Origin: Neocallimastix lanati (nom. inval.)
Lineage: Eukaryota > Neocallimastigomycota > Neocallimastigomycetes > Neocallimastigales > Neocallimastigaceae
DNA: 64,000 nt
Assembly (NCBI GenBank): GCA_016946835.1
Contig: JACVTC010000060.1
Location: 274,001-338,000 of the forward strand
Reading direction: 5' to 3'
Under the pieces are notes generated by a model. It was given only the letters and a program-made list of their open reading frames with translations. It was not told the DNA's origin and did not search any database. Shown piece by piece: positions 22,021 to 34,280 of this stretch (its first letter is position 1; each line of letters begins with the position of its first letter). The position numbers and the translations under genes are program-made.

Positions 22021-23028
22021 TGGTAGACTCGGGGTTGACACGTATAGAATTAAAATCAAGCAGGGGGGACGAGTATTACCCTGCTTTGATTTTAAATAAA
22101 AAAAATTTCTTTTTATTTATTTATTATTTATTAATATTAAAATTTATTTTTTTAAAGTACAAATATTTAATTTTTAAGAAATATTTACAATATTTATATT
22201 TTTTTATGAATTTAAAGTATAATTATTTGTTTATAATTTAAGTAATTTTATAGAATTATTGAATTAATTTTATATCAATAATTCATTTTTGTTTTAATTT
22301 TTATAAATATAATAATATAATATTCAAATATAATTTAATTAAAAATAATTATAAAATAAATATATAGAAAATAGTTTTTACTATTTTCTTTGATATTTTT
22401 AAGTTAAATAAATTGTTTTTAAAGATTAATATAATAAATTTAATAATCTTTAATTATTTTAAATAATACTTGTAATTATTTTCAAAATAAAATAAAATTT
22501 TTATAATATTTAATTAATAAATTTGAAAATATTTAAATAATAATTTTTTATAATAAGTAATAATTTTTAATAATAATTTTTAATAATAAATTTAATTAAT
22601 AATCTTAATAATTTTATAATAATATTTAATAGTTATAATAAATAAATTTTTATAATAATATTTAATAATTTTAATAATTTTATAATATTAATAGTTTATA
22701 ATAATTTTTAGAATAATATTTAATTAATAATTTTAATAATTTTATAATAATTTTTATAATAATATTTAATTAATAGTTTTAATAATTTAGTATCTTAAAA
22801 GTATAATTTTAATATTTACAATTGTATTTTAATATATACATATATTTAATAATATAACAATAAAGTAATTAATTAAAATTGATTTACATTATTTACAAGT
22901 TAAAATTAATTTATATCAAAATAAATTAAAATTTATTATTAAGTTTAGGTTATCAAGAATATAGGAAAGTACAATTTAGTAAAGAATTATTAATAATAAA
23001 ATAAAGGTTATTAATTCATTCTTTACCA
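22021..23028 (-). repeat. Right (5') LTR of element B
   Basis: 1008 bp, plus strand TGGTAGACTCGGGG ... ATTCTTTACCA, with TGGTA/TACCA termini. The outer end shares TTCTTTACCA with the LTR of Z. It ends 29 nt before tRNA-Arg 3, just at ACTGTTAA. Confidence 0.75.
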
Positions 23029-23057
23029 ACTGTTAAAAAAATTCGTATTTGAAAATG

Positions 23058-23131
23058 GCTCGCGTAGCCTAATCGGATAGGGCGTCAGACTTCTAATCTG
23101 AAGATTGCGGGTTTAAGTCCCGCCGTGAGTG
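23058..23131 (+). tRNA. tRNA-Arg(UCU) copy 3, T-loop variant
   Basis: 74 nt, same as the consensus except that the T loop reads TTTAAGT instead of TTCAAGT. This changes the invariant C56 and the B box (GGTTTAAGTCC), so Pol III recruitment and folding could be weakened. Other stems and anticodon TCT are intact. Confidence 0.9.
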
Positions 23132-23598
23132 TTTGATTCTTATATTTTATTATTTTTTTTATATATTAATTTTTATTTTTTTATTATCTTTTTTTTTTTA
23201 AGAAAAAATTTTTTAGGATTTTTATAAATTTGAAGGGTGAGATTCCTTGCTAATGAACTTTTTCGTTTTTTTTTTTTTAATTATAATTATTCACTTTTTT
23301 ATTTTGAGTATTTACTTTTTTTTATTTTATATTTACTATTTCAAAAAAATAAATAATTTGTACTAATAATACTTTTTTCTTAATAAATTTATTATCATTT
23401 TTTTTTAATAATTACATGTATATTATTTTCCAGAAAAAAAAAATTAAGTTAAAAATTCGCGGTAATGACAACTGTTAAGAAAATTAATAAATTATTATTT
23501 TTTTTTTTTTTTTGTAAAATAATATACATGCATTTAATAATAAATAAAAAAAATAAAGTTAAAAATTGGCAATTATGGCAGCTGTTAAGAAAACTCAA
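23132..23598. other. Type II tRNA spacer after copy 3
   Basis: Contains GAAGGGTGAGATTCCTTGCT, two copies of the pre-tRNA block (ATTCGCGGTAATGACAACTG near 23454 and ATGGCAGCTGTTAAGAAAAC near 23575), and nothing coding. Confidence 0.6.
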
Positions 23599-24616
23599 TG
23601 TAAGAAATCATAATTATTCAATAATGAATAATTAATATTTCTTATAATTAATGAAAAATAATTAATAATTTATAATTATTTATAAAATAATAATTATTTT
23701 TAAAAAATATTTATTTAAATAATAATTAATATATTCATTGATTTTAACTTATAAATTTATTTAATAGTTATATTTTCATATATTGATCTAAATTTATTTA
23801 CATATTATAATTTATACATTTATATAAATAATATAAAATTTATTTACGTATTATTATTATTCATTTAAATAGAATTTTTACAAAAAATTATGTAAATTTG
23901 TATTTAATATTTTACCATAAAAATATTAGTTATTTTAATTAAAATGAATTATGTATTTTATAATGTATTATAAACTATAAATGTGTCTAATCTATCATAT
24001 TATTTAATCTTTATTTTTTAAATGAAAAAAAAAAAAAAAAAAAAAATCTTTTTTTAATTAATTCCTATCCTATCAATATTTAATATTTTAATAATTAATT
24101 AGAAAATCGGTAATTAATGTTTTTCCTAACAAATAGGTTTTCTTTAATTATACGATGATCAATATGATTAGAATATTGATCGAAAAACTATTTAGGTTTT
24201 TCTTCTAATCTTTTCCTAAATAGATTTTTTGTTAAGATTAGTAAATAAATTTATTTAACCGATTAATTTTTTTAAAAAAATATAAATAGGACTCTTGAAT
24301 TCTCTTTGAGAAATCAAGAGTTATTATTTTAAGAAAATATAATAAATAATAACAAATAAAATAAATTTTTTTTTATATATCAAAAAACTATTATTAATCA
24401 TAAAAGCTTTTTTTATTTTAAAAATATTTACAACTACTATTCTACTGTAGCTTGGTTATTGTTTATTATATTTACTTATAATAAACTCGTCATAATTTAA
24501 GTATAATTTTTATTTTTTAATTTTTATTTTCTCAATTTTAATATTATGTAAAAATAATATTAAAATTGTAGATAATAGTTATATTAATTAATTTTAGTTT
24601 TAGTATAGCTATTACA
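23599..24616. repeat. G-type solo LTR 2
   Basis: About 1018 bp, TGTAAGAAAT ... AGCTATTACA, flanked by CTCAA on the left and CTCAG on the right (four of five positions agree). Interior is homologous to 9847-10776, including a TATAAAT followed by a hairpin CTCTTGA...TCAAGAG near 24298-24321. It lies 17 nt upstream of the tRNA pseudogene. Confidence 0.65.
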
Positions 24617-24633
24617 CTCAGTTTTTGTAAATG

Positions 24634-24690
24634 GCTCGCGTAGCCTAATCGGATAGGTGAAGATTGCGGGTTCAAGTCCCGCCGTGAGTG
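24634..24690 (+). pseudogene. tRNA-Arg pseudogene lacking the anticodon arm
   Basis: 57 nt. Identical to the tRNA-Arg(UCU) consensus except for loss of 17 nt (GCGTCAGACTTCTAATC) covering the 3' end of the D stem and most of the anticodon arm. Acceptor and T arm are intact, as is the B box. It cannot decode but could still be transcribed. Confidence 0.95.
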
Positions 24691-27600
24691 TTTCTTTTTT
24701 TATTTTTCCATTTTTTTTAATTTTTTTATTTTATTGTTTAATTTTTTTTTTTTTTTTTAAGAAAAAATTTTTTATAATATTTAATAATCTGGAGGGTGAG
24801 ATTCATTGCTAATGAATTTTTTCGTTTTTTTTTTTTTAATTATAATTATTCACTTTTTTTTTATTTTGAGTAATTACTTTTTTTTATTTTATATTTACTA
24901 TTTCAAAAAAATAAATAATTTGTACTAATAATACTTTTTTCTTAATAAATTTATTATCATTTTTTTTTTAATAATTACATGCATATTATTTTCCAGAAAA
25001 AAAAAATTAAGTTAAAAATTCGCAGTAATGGCAACTGTTAAGAAAATTAATAAATTATTATTTTTTTATTTTTTTGTAAAATAATCCATTATATGTTTGT
25101 TCTTTACCACAATTAATATGAAATAGGAATTTATCTTGTTTCCCATTTCATAACTATTATGATTTTTATACTTGTCCATAACAAGTCTTTATATATTTAA
25201 ATAATAACACTTAAATAAAAATATTTAATTCATTTTTAAATAAATTATTGTTTTATTAATATTCTAATATTTATAGGTAATTAGTAAACCTTTAATACAA
25301 TTCTTTTATAACATAATTCTAATAATCAAAATATAAAATTAATCAATATTAATTCTAATTTTATTAAAATATTATATACTAATTTTACTGGATAATTAGG
25401 AACATTTATTAAAGTATTATTTCTAATAACTATTTATACTAATTCTTCATTTTAAAATTATGTTTATAAACAATTATTTATAAAATTATTTAACTATTTA
25501 ATATTTATAATATATTTATTTCTTATTTTTCTTATTAACTTTATTTATATTAATTATTAATTAAATATTTCGTTTCTTATCACAATGTAAGAATCTATAA
25601 TTATTTTTAACAAAATAATTATATTTTCTTAGTTAGGTTATAATTAATATAACTTTTATTTAACTCATATTTCATTTATACACCTAATTATAATTAATAA
25701 TTTATTTAATTATATATTAAAATTTTATTTAGTTTAATATTAAAAATTTATTTAATTAAATAATTTTTATACATTTAAAATACTATTAAATTTATTTAAT
25801 TATTCACTTAATTATTAAATTTATTAGTTTTAGTTTTCTCTCACTTATTAAATCATAAACTAAAACACTATTCTGTATTCTATCATGTATTCCGTATTGT
25901 ATTAATCATGTATTTTATTATTAATGTATTGTTTTATATTTTTTATGTAAAGTTCTATAAAATAGAACTAAATAGATTAAATTTTAAATTTTATGATCGA
26001 AATAATTTTCATTATTTTATTCTTTTATTTTCGATCATTATATTAGATTAAGTAATCGGTTAATTAAGGTTTTTCCAATTATTTCTTAAAAGTAATCGGT
26101 TTTACTTAATTAACGCGATGATAGATATGGATAGAATATCAATCAAAAAACTTATTAGGTCAATAATCTTATTAGGTTATTAGGTTATTAGGTCAATAAT
26201 CTTATTTTTTTTTTTTTCTAAATATAATTGTACAATTTTTTATTTTAAAAAATTAATTTTAATTTCATAAATAATATTATTTAAAAAAAAAATTATTAGT
26301 ATGTTCCAATTTGGTTAAGTAGTATATGTTTTTATAATTTCTTTATTATTATTAACATTTCTTTTTTTAAAAAAATTTTTTTTCTTTAAAATACTATTTA
26401 TATAATTATAAAAAAAAGAAAAAAGAAATTTTAAGTTTCTCGGATTTTTGAGAAAGGTTACGGATTGATTATCGAAAAGATTCTCGATTTTGGAGAGGTT
26501 AAGATGATGTTATAATTATAATAATCAATTAAATTTAAATAATTAACGACACACAATGATTTTTAATTAAGAAATTCAATAATTAAAATTTTAAGTTTTA
26601 TTAGAACTTTATTTAATATATTAATAATAAAATTTACTAAAATTAATATTTAGAATTATTACTGTTATATAATTAATATTAACATTATAGATTACGTAAA
26701 GGTTATTAGGTTATTAGGTTAATAATCTTACTAAGATTTTAAAGGATGGAATTTCAATTCCTTTATATACTAATCTAAAATAATATTTAACAATATAATT
26801 AAACAATACTCTTAATCTTAATATATTCATAAATGTATATAAACTATATAAAATATAATAATAAAATAATATTGATAAAAATCTTTTAAAAAATAACTTT
26901 ATAATTATTCATAAAACAATTTAATAATAAAACTATTTAATAATTAAATAATATAAAATAAAATAAAAATAAAATGAATTAAAATATTAAAAACTAATTA
27001 AAAGTCTCTTTTTGAAATCTTTAGAATTATAAAGATTTCCTAAGAAACTTTTAGAAATTGTTGAATAAATTTATGTTATAATAATTTATATAAAATTTGT
27101 AAATGTATTTCAAATATTATAAAATATTACTAATTACTAATTCTGTATTTTTAAATTATTAATATTTGTTTTTTTAAAAAATTTGAAATATAAAATTCAA
27201 GTTAAAAATTTTATCTATATAATTTATTGATTAATTATCAATAGTCTATTTAAAAATTTTTAAATTATTTTTTATAATTAAAATTTCTTTAAAGTCTAAT
27301 ATCTCGTCTTCTAGTTTTCCAATAGGGTTAAAATTAATATATGTTGTAGTTCTCAGTCGTAGCTTTCTAATGAATATAATTTTAGTGGGAAATCACTGTG
27401 TAATATTTCCATTTTTTATCGAGTTATCGTTATTTTTCTTCTAAATATTTTTGTCAATTTTTTAAGGGTTAAATTAAATTAATTTAAATTATCTTTAATA
27501 AATTAGTCTAAACCCTTTTGTTTCTAATTATTTAATATTCCTAATTTTTATTTTTAATAACTAAAATCAAATTTAAGATAATTTTTGTTAATAATGAAAT

Positions 27601-27724
27601 TAAATTTCAATTGATCCTATTAGTGAATTTCAATTCTAAATCCACTAATATTCGTGATAATAAGTAAATACAGCTAGAGTTCACAATAATGGCAGCAGTT
27701 ATAAAAATTTTAATTTCAGAAATG
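24691..27724. other. Three kb of decayed LTR fragments, no gene
   Basis: Begins as a type II spacer. At 25081-25109 it has a short copy of the Z LTR end (ATAATCCATTATATG then TTCTTTACCA). From 25586 (TGTAAGAATCTATAATTATT) to about 26220 it resembles the G-type LTRs (GTAATCGGTTAATTAAGG, CGATGATAGATATGGATAGA). Repeats of TTATTAGGTTATTAGGT occur at 26155-26205 and 26700-26730. The remainder is unassigned A/T-rich DNA. Confidence 0.5.
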
Positions 27725-27798
27725 GCTCGCGTAGCCTAATCGGATAGGGCGTCAGACTTCTAATCTGAAGATTGCGGGTTCAAGTCCCGCCGTGAGTG
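27725..27798 (+). tRNA. tRNA-Arg(UCU) copy 4
   Basis: Consensus 74-nt gene. Preceded by ATGGCAGCAGTTATAAAAAT and followed by TTTC and a long T run. First gene of the main tandem array. Confidence 0.97.
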
Positions 27799-28264
27799 TT
27801 TCTTTTTTTTTTTTTTCATTTTTCATAAATTTTTTTAATTCGGAAATGGAAGATGAATTTTTTTTTCTGAATTTATTTATGCACTCTTTATTTTGAACAA
27901 TAAGTTTTTATTTCACTTTACTAATTAAAAAGTATTATTATGACATAATTTGGACTATTAATTTTTTTTTTTTTTTTTATTTTTAAAAAATAATATAAAT
28001 GTAATTAATAAAAAAAAAAATTTTTTTCCTAAATTTATTTATATACTCTTTATGTTGAATAAATATTTTTTATTTCATATTACTATTTAAAAAAAAATTA
28101 TTATATTCTAATTTGGAAAAATAATATTTATTTTTATTTTTTTTTATTATTATTTTTTTTTATTAAAAATATATATTCATATAATTAATAAATGAATGAA
28201 TAAATAAATACAACTAAATTTCACAATAATGGCAGCTGTTATAAAAATTTTAATTTCAGAAATG

Positions 28265-28338
28265 GCTCGCGTAGCCTAATCGGATAGGGCGTCAGACTTC
28301 TAATCTGAAGATTGCGGGTTCAAGTCCCGCCGTGAGTG
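28265..28338 (+). tRNA. tRNA-Arg(UCU) copy 5
   Basis: Consensus gene with TATAAAAA about 25 nt upstream and TTTTTT directly downstream. Its downstream unit is interrupted by element C. Confidence 0.97.
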
Positions 28339-28712
28339 TTTTTTATCATTTTTTTATAAATTTTTTTAATTCGGAAATGGAAGATGAACTTTATTTTTCT
28401 GAATTTATTTATGCACTCTTTATTTTGAACAATAAGTTTTTATTTCACTTTACTAATTAAAAAGTATTATTATGACATAATTTGGACTATTAATATTTTT
28501 TTTTTTTTTTTTTATTTTTAAAAAATAATATAAATGTAATTAATAAAAAAAAAATTTTTTTTTCCTAAATTTATTTATATACTCTTTATGTTGAATAAAT
28601 ATTTTTTATTTCATATTACTATTTAAAAAGAAAAAATATTATAATCTAATTTGGAAAAATAATATTTATTTTTATTTTTTTTATTATTATTTTTTTTTTA
28701 TTAAAAATATAT

Positions 28713-29429
28713 TGTTGAAATTATAACTGAATTGAAATCTCAATTTCAGTTATTTACATTTCAATAATTAAAAATATTATTTATTTAATTATAAATAATA
28801 TATATATTTAATATATATATTTAAATAATTAATAATTAATATAAATTCTTGTTTAATATTTAAAGGGATATCTTAGGCCTAATAATTCTGAGAATATTAA
28901 TAAATAAGGTTTATATTAATAATTAATTTCAATGATACATTTGACGTCACGTGTATTTTATTTATATTATGTTTTTATATATGTTTACAACATATCTATA
29001 TTAAATTCAATTATTCAAATTAATTATATAATTAAATTTATCCTTATATTTTATTATTATTTATATTATTATTATCTTATAATTAAATATTATTATTATG
29101 TAACTTACAAAGTATAAAAGAAAGATGTAAAAATCTATCTTTTATGTTCTTTGTAAGGTTATTGTAAAATTACCTTAATAGTAATATATTATAGATATTT
29201 TATTATTAAATAAAATCAATAAATTTAAAATCAAATTAATTTGATAATTCTAATTATCAAAGTTTATTATAAATAAATTTTTATTAAACTAAACATTTAA
29301 ATATTTATTATTATTATTATATATCTATATAGTATATTACTATATAGACATATCGACTTAGTGAATATTTTTATTAAAACATATTATTTTATTTAAATTT
29401 AAATTAAAAATTATATCAAAATCTTAACA
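28713..29429 (+). repeat. 5' LTR of element C
   Basis: 717 bp, TGTTGAAATTATAACTGAAT ... ATCTTAACA. Its start folds back: ACTGAATTGAAAT with ATTTCAGTT. Contains TATAAAAG at 29113. Confidence 0.88.
29113..29164 (+). promoter_or_regulatory. Promoter and predicted self-priming 5' end of element C RNA
   Basis: TATAAAAG (29113-29120) is followed 40 nt after its start by GTAAGGTTATTG (29153-29164). That 12-mer is the exact complement of the last two LTR bases plus the PBS (CAATAACCTTAC, 29428-29439). If transcription starts at or near 29153, the RNA 5' end can pair with the PBS as in Tf1. The site is kept in the 3' LTR (about 35332-35343). Confidence 0.75.
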
Positions 29430-29439
29430 ATAACCTTAC
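29430..29439 (+). promoter_or_regulatory. Self-complementary primer-binding site of element C
   Basis: ATAACCTTAC immediately after the 5' LTR. It does not start with TGG and does not match a tRNA 3' end, but pairs perfectly with 29153-29162. Confidence 0.75.
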
Positions 29440-29463
29440 CCTAGTTTTAGTTGCTACCTTGAT

Positions 29464-30387
29464 ATGTCTTACTATACGAACGTCTGGGCTAGTGAAATAC
29501 CTGACATAGATAACAAGAATATTATTAATCAACTTTCTAATTTAACTATAATATTTAATGAAAAATTAGATATAAAAATTGGTACCAACGATGAACCCTC
29601 TTCCAGCCAAACTGTACTACAAAATCAAGATGATAACGCATCTATTTCTACAAGACGTGATGCAGACAATGATGTTATCATGAAAAATAACTATTCTAAT
29701 AACTTACAACAAGTACCTGAACCTGGATTCTTTTCTGGAAACACTAATGACACAGATTTATTTTGTCAATTATGTGAAGATACTTTCTCAACTTATCCCA
29801 ACTTAGGATTACCAGAAGAAGTAAAAATAAATTTTGTCAAATCTCGTTTGAGAGACGGTGCAAGAAATTGGTATATTGCTACCTATAACGAGAACAATCA
29901 TCCAGGAACACTAAAGAAATTATTAAGTGATATAAAGAAAACTTTTACGAATGTTGCAAGTAAAAAATTGGCTAAAATCCAGTTAGTAAAATTAAAACAT
30001 TCGTATGGGAAAATAAATGATTATATAGAAAAGTTTAGAACGTTAACTACTGGTCTGTCTTGGGATGAAGAAGCTTTAGTCTTATTTTTCTATAATGGAC
30101 TTCACCCAAAGTTCCAAGAAGAAATAGATAAAATGGAAGAATTCCCTACAAAGCTTGGTGATATTTATACTAAGTGCATCTTATTTGAAAATAATATTAA
30201 AAGTAAGGACCAATTAAGAAATAATATTGGTAATAAAAATTTGAGAAAGAAACATTCAAGCCCACATGTAAACAATAGCAAGAATTATAATAATAATTAT
30301 TATTATTATACTAAAAATAAATCTAGCAATAATTATTTTAATAATAATAACAATAATAATAATCAACATAATAACCAAAAAAACTAA
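29464..30387 (+). CDS. gag: Gag protein of element C
   Basis: 307 residues from the ATG at 29464, the first ATG after the LTR. Residues about 85-235 form a retrotransposon gag (capsid) domain: PGFFSGNTNDTDLFCQLCED, then RLRDGARNWY, then YIEKFRTLTTGLSWDEEALV. The C terminus is a low-complexity Asn/Tyr/Lys tail and has no CCHC knuckle; positive charge may replace it for RNA binding. Stop TAA follows directly on the slippery AAAAAAC. Retrotransposon gag forms the particle that encloses RNA and Pol. Confidence 0.88.
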   Translation: MSYYTNVWASEIPDIDNKNIINQLSNLTIIFNEKLDIKIGTNDEPSSSQTVLQNQDDNASISTRRDADNDVIMKNNYSNNLQQVPEPGFFSGNTNDTDLFCQLCEDTFSTYPNLGLPEEVKINFVKSRLRDGARNWYIATYNENNHPGTLKKLLSDIKKTFTNVASKKLAKIQLVKLKHSYGKINDYIEKFRTLTTGLSWDEEALVLFFYNGLHPKFQEEIDKMEEFPTKLGDIYTKCILFENNIKSKDQLRNNIGNKNLRKKHSSPHVNNSKNYNNNYYYYTKNKSSNNYFNNNNNNNNQHNNQKN

Positions 30388-30411
30388 TTGATGGACTTCA
30401 AAAGGAGTCCA
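30378..30411 (+). promoter_or_regulatory. -1 ribosomal frameshift signal of element C
   Basis: Heptamer AAAAAAC (30378-30384) in the X XXY YYZ phase of the gag frame (AAA AAC, then stop TAA). Seven nt later TGGACTTC / AAAA / GGAGTCCA (30392-30411) forms an 8-bp stem with one T-G pair. The -1 frame is open from here into the protease. Confidence 0.88.
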
Positions 30412-33400
30412 GAATATCAAAAAATTTAAAAACAATTTATTATAATTTTCCTACACTTGATTCAATCAATGAATCAAATCTCCCATCTGCATTCCTTTTA
30501 TTCAAATCTTATATTCTTATTAAATTCTTAAATAATTTTTCAATTAAAAATGAAAAAATTCAAAAATTAACTTCTGAATCTATGTTAGATTCAGGATCCT
30601 TTTGCAATTTTATCACAGAAAAATTAGCAAATAAATTAAAACTAAATATTCAAAAAACAAAAAATAAAATCCTAGTTAAAGGTATTTCAGGCAGAACTAC
30701 CAAATTAGATCAATTTGTTTGGTTAAATTTTCAAATTAAATTTTTTAAAAATAATAAATTTTATTTTCAAGATTTTAAAGAAAAATTTTTAATCTCAAAT
30801 TGTATTCCTACTGATTTACTTTTTGGAAATCAGTTTATTAGGAAATTCAAAATACATTACAATTATAAAAATAATACCTTATATTCTTATTTAAATTATA
30901 ATTCTTTAAATGATCATAAAAATAAATCCATAAAATATAAGGGAAATAATTTTCATTTAAACTCGTTGAAAAGAAAAATTTATAAAAAAAAATTTTTTAA
31001 AAGAAAAATAAAAAATAAATTTTATTATAAAAATTTTTCAAAAAATCGATCAAAAAATAATTCAAAAAATATCTCCAAAAAATTTAATTTAAAAAATTTA
31101 AAAAATTTTTCAAAAAATCCAAAGTTTAATAAATATAAAAATTCTATTAATAAAAATTCTAAAATTTATGTATATGTAAAATATTTAAATAAATCTAAAA
31201 GTAAATTTTCTTCCAAAAAATTTAACAAAAATCATCGAGATTTATATAATAATAAAAAAGAATTTAGTTATAATTTTTTAATATATTGTTTTCTTTCAAC
31301 TAAAGATAAAGTTGAAATTGAAAATGAGGAACCAAAAATAGAAGAAATTCCTCATCAATATCAAGATTTAGCAATCGTATTTAGCAAAAAAGAGGCAGAT
31401 AAATTACCTCCTCACCGTTTAACCGACTGTAAGATTGTTTTAGAAAAAGACGCTACACTCCATTACGGCCCAATTTATCCATTAACTGAAGAAGAATCAC
31501 AAGTTCTTAAGGACTATATAAAAGAAAATTTAGAAAAAGGATTTATTAGACCATCAGAATCTCCTGCTGGATATCCTGTCCTTTTTCAAAAGAAAAAAGA
31601 TGGTTCCCTTCGGTTATGTGTAGACTATAAAAAATTAAATGCAGTAACTATAAGAAATTCATATCCTCTCCCTCTAATAACAGATATAATAGAAAAAGTA
31701 AAGGGAGCAAAATATTTTACGAAATTGGATTTACGTTCAGCTTATAATTTAATAAGAATAAAAGAGGGTGATGAATATAAAACTGCGTTTAGAACTAAAT
31801 ATGGTCATTATGAATATTTAGTTATGCCGTTTGGATTAAAAAATGCAACTGCCACTTTCCAATCATTTATTAACTCTATTCTTAGACCATACTTGGAAAA
31901 ATGTGTAATCTTATATTTAGATGATATTTTAATTTATTCCAAAGATTTAGAGGAACATCATAATCAAGTCAGAAACGTCCTTCAAACTTTAATTAATAAT
32001 AATTTATATGCAAAATTAGAAAAATGTGAATTTGACCAGAATAAAGTTGAATTTTTAGGTTACATTTTATCTGGTGATGGTGTATCTACTGACCCAAAGA
32101 AAATTAAATCTATAGAAGAGTGGCCAAGGCCAGAGAATTTAAAAGATGTTCAAAGATTTATTGGCCTATGTAATTACTATAGAAGATTTGTTAAAGATTT
32201 TGCAAAAATTGCAAAACCTTTACATAATTTAACAAGAAAGAATATTAAATTTTTATGGACGAATGAATGTGAATATGCTTTTAAGGAATTAAAGAAAAGA
32301 TTAATTACTTCTCCAATTCTACTTCATCCTGATATTACAAAACCTTTTATAGAAGTATGTGATTCAAGTAATTATGCTATTGGTGCTGTTCTATCTCAAA
32401 GGGATAAAGATAATAATTTACATCCAGTAGCATATTATTCTAGAAGTTTACTAAACGCCGAAATAAATTATACAATTACTGATAAAGAACTACTCGCTAT
32501 AAGGGATGCTTTTATTGCTTGGAGACATCTACTTCTTGGTGCTAAATACCAAATTACTGTTTATACGGATCATAGGAACTTAATATACACATTAGGAGGA
32601 AAGGTTGCAAATCAAAGACAACATAGATGGTACCTTTTCTTCCAAGAATATAATTTTATAATAAAGTATAGGCAGGGAAACAAAAACGGAAAACCTGACA
32701 GTCTATCTAGGAGACCTGATTATATTAAAAATAACATTGAAGAAAAACCTGAAAATATTTTAGATATTAAAAATGTTAAAGAATTTCCATGTTTTGTTAG
32801 CATTGTTAGTGATCTTTTAGAAAGAATTATTGATGCTACTAAGTCTGACGCTACAGCTGAAGATATTCGACTTTACTTTAGTCCTCAAAATGTAAAAAAT
32901 AATATGTCCTATAAGCCCTTCAGAAAAATGGAAAAGTTTAAATTAAAAGACAATTTAATATTTTATAATAATCTAGTCTATATTCCTGAAGTTCTCCGAC
33001 TAGAAATATTAACTAAGTATCATGAAAAGCCCGCAGCCGGTCATTTAGGAATTAGAAGAACTTTAGAGTTAATAACAAGAAACTTTTGGTGGCCTAAAAT
33101 AAAAGAAGATGTAACCAAATATGTAAACTCTTGTCAATCCTGTGCAAGAAACAAAATAAATAGACACAGAAAATATGGTCTTCTACAACCTTTGGATACT
33201 CCCGAAAGACCTTGGAAATCTATTGAAATCGACTTTCTATGCGGTCTTCCTGATTCTAAAGGATATACAGTAATAATGGTAGTTGTCGATCGATTTTCTA
33301 AAATGATCCACTTAATTCCCTTTAAACAAATACCTGATGCAAAACAAACTGCTAAAGCTTTTATGAATAATATCTTTAAACTACATGGTTTACCTCAAGA

Positions 33401-34280
33401 TATTTACACAGACAGAGGATCGCAATTTACAAGTGCTCTTTGGAATGAATTTATGCACTTATTAAAAATTAAAAATAATATAGCTACCACAGATCATCAT
33501 GAAACCGTCGGACAAGTTGAAAGGTGTAATTCTTTTATTGAACAATATCTTAGGGCTTATTCAAGAGCTTATTATCATGATGACTGGATAGATTGGATCT
33601 ACCTTGCAGAATTTGCATATAATAATTCGGTTAACGAATCTACTAAGGAAACTCCTTTCTTTATAAATTATGGGTTCCATCCTTCCATGGACGAATTCTT
33701 TTTATTACCTCAAATGGATACTAATTTTAAATATATAAAAAATGTAAATACTAGTTTTAATCACATTAAAGACGTCTTACTACGTTCCAAAGAATTATAT
33801 AAAAGGCATGCTGATAAGAAAAGATTAGAACCTCCTGTTTTTAAAGAAGGTGACTTAGTATGGGTTCAAACTCCTCCTTCTCTTAATATCGAAGATTATT
33901 CTAAATTATCACCTTGTAAGTACGGACCCTATAAAGTACTTGAAGCTTTAGATAATAATAATTATAAAATAGATTTAAAAAGATCTCCTTTCCCTAAACA
34001 CCATCCAATATTCCATATATCTGAGCTCGAGCCTTTCATTCCTACTCCTTCAGAATATAGAAAAAGAAGATCTCATAATGAATCTATTAAGGATATTATA
34101 GAAATAGCAGGATTTAGGACCAATTATAAAAAAAAATGTTATGAATATCGTGTAAGGTATAAATATAAAAATTCATATGATTGGGTTCCTTCAGAAGAAG
34201 TTGAAAATAACCCAAGAAATCAAGAGATTTATTTATTATATTTAAAGAATGGAAGGAAATTTACTTCGATTGCATATAAT

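Larger units (their letters stand above)
14824..23028 (-). mobile_element. Element B: mosaic, defective Ty3/gypsy element
   Basis: The left LTR (14824-15575) is E-type and the right LTR (22021-23028) is of another type. The last part of integrase is nearly the same as in E, while gag, RT and the rest of integrase resemble A, and the PBS is the A/Z type. The flanks also disagree: the left flank runs past the GTTA block to the E-type insertion point, whereas the right flank starts at ACTGTTAA, 29 nt before tRNA 3, and there is no target duplication. This fits recombination between two resident elements. Coding is broken by a protease inversion and an amber codon. Confidence 0.85.
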
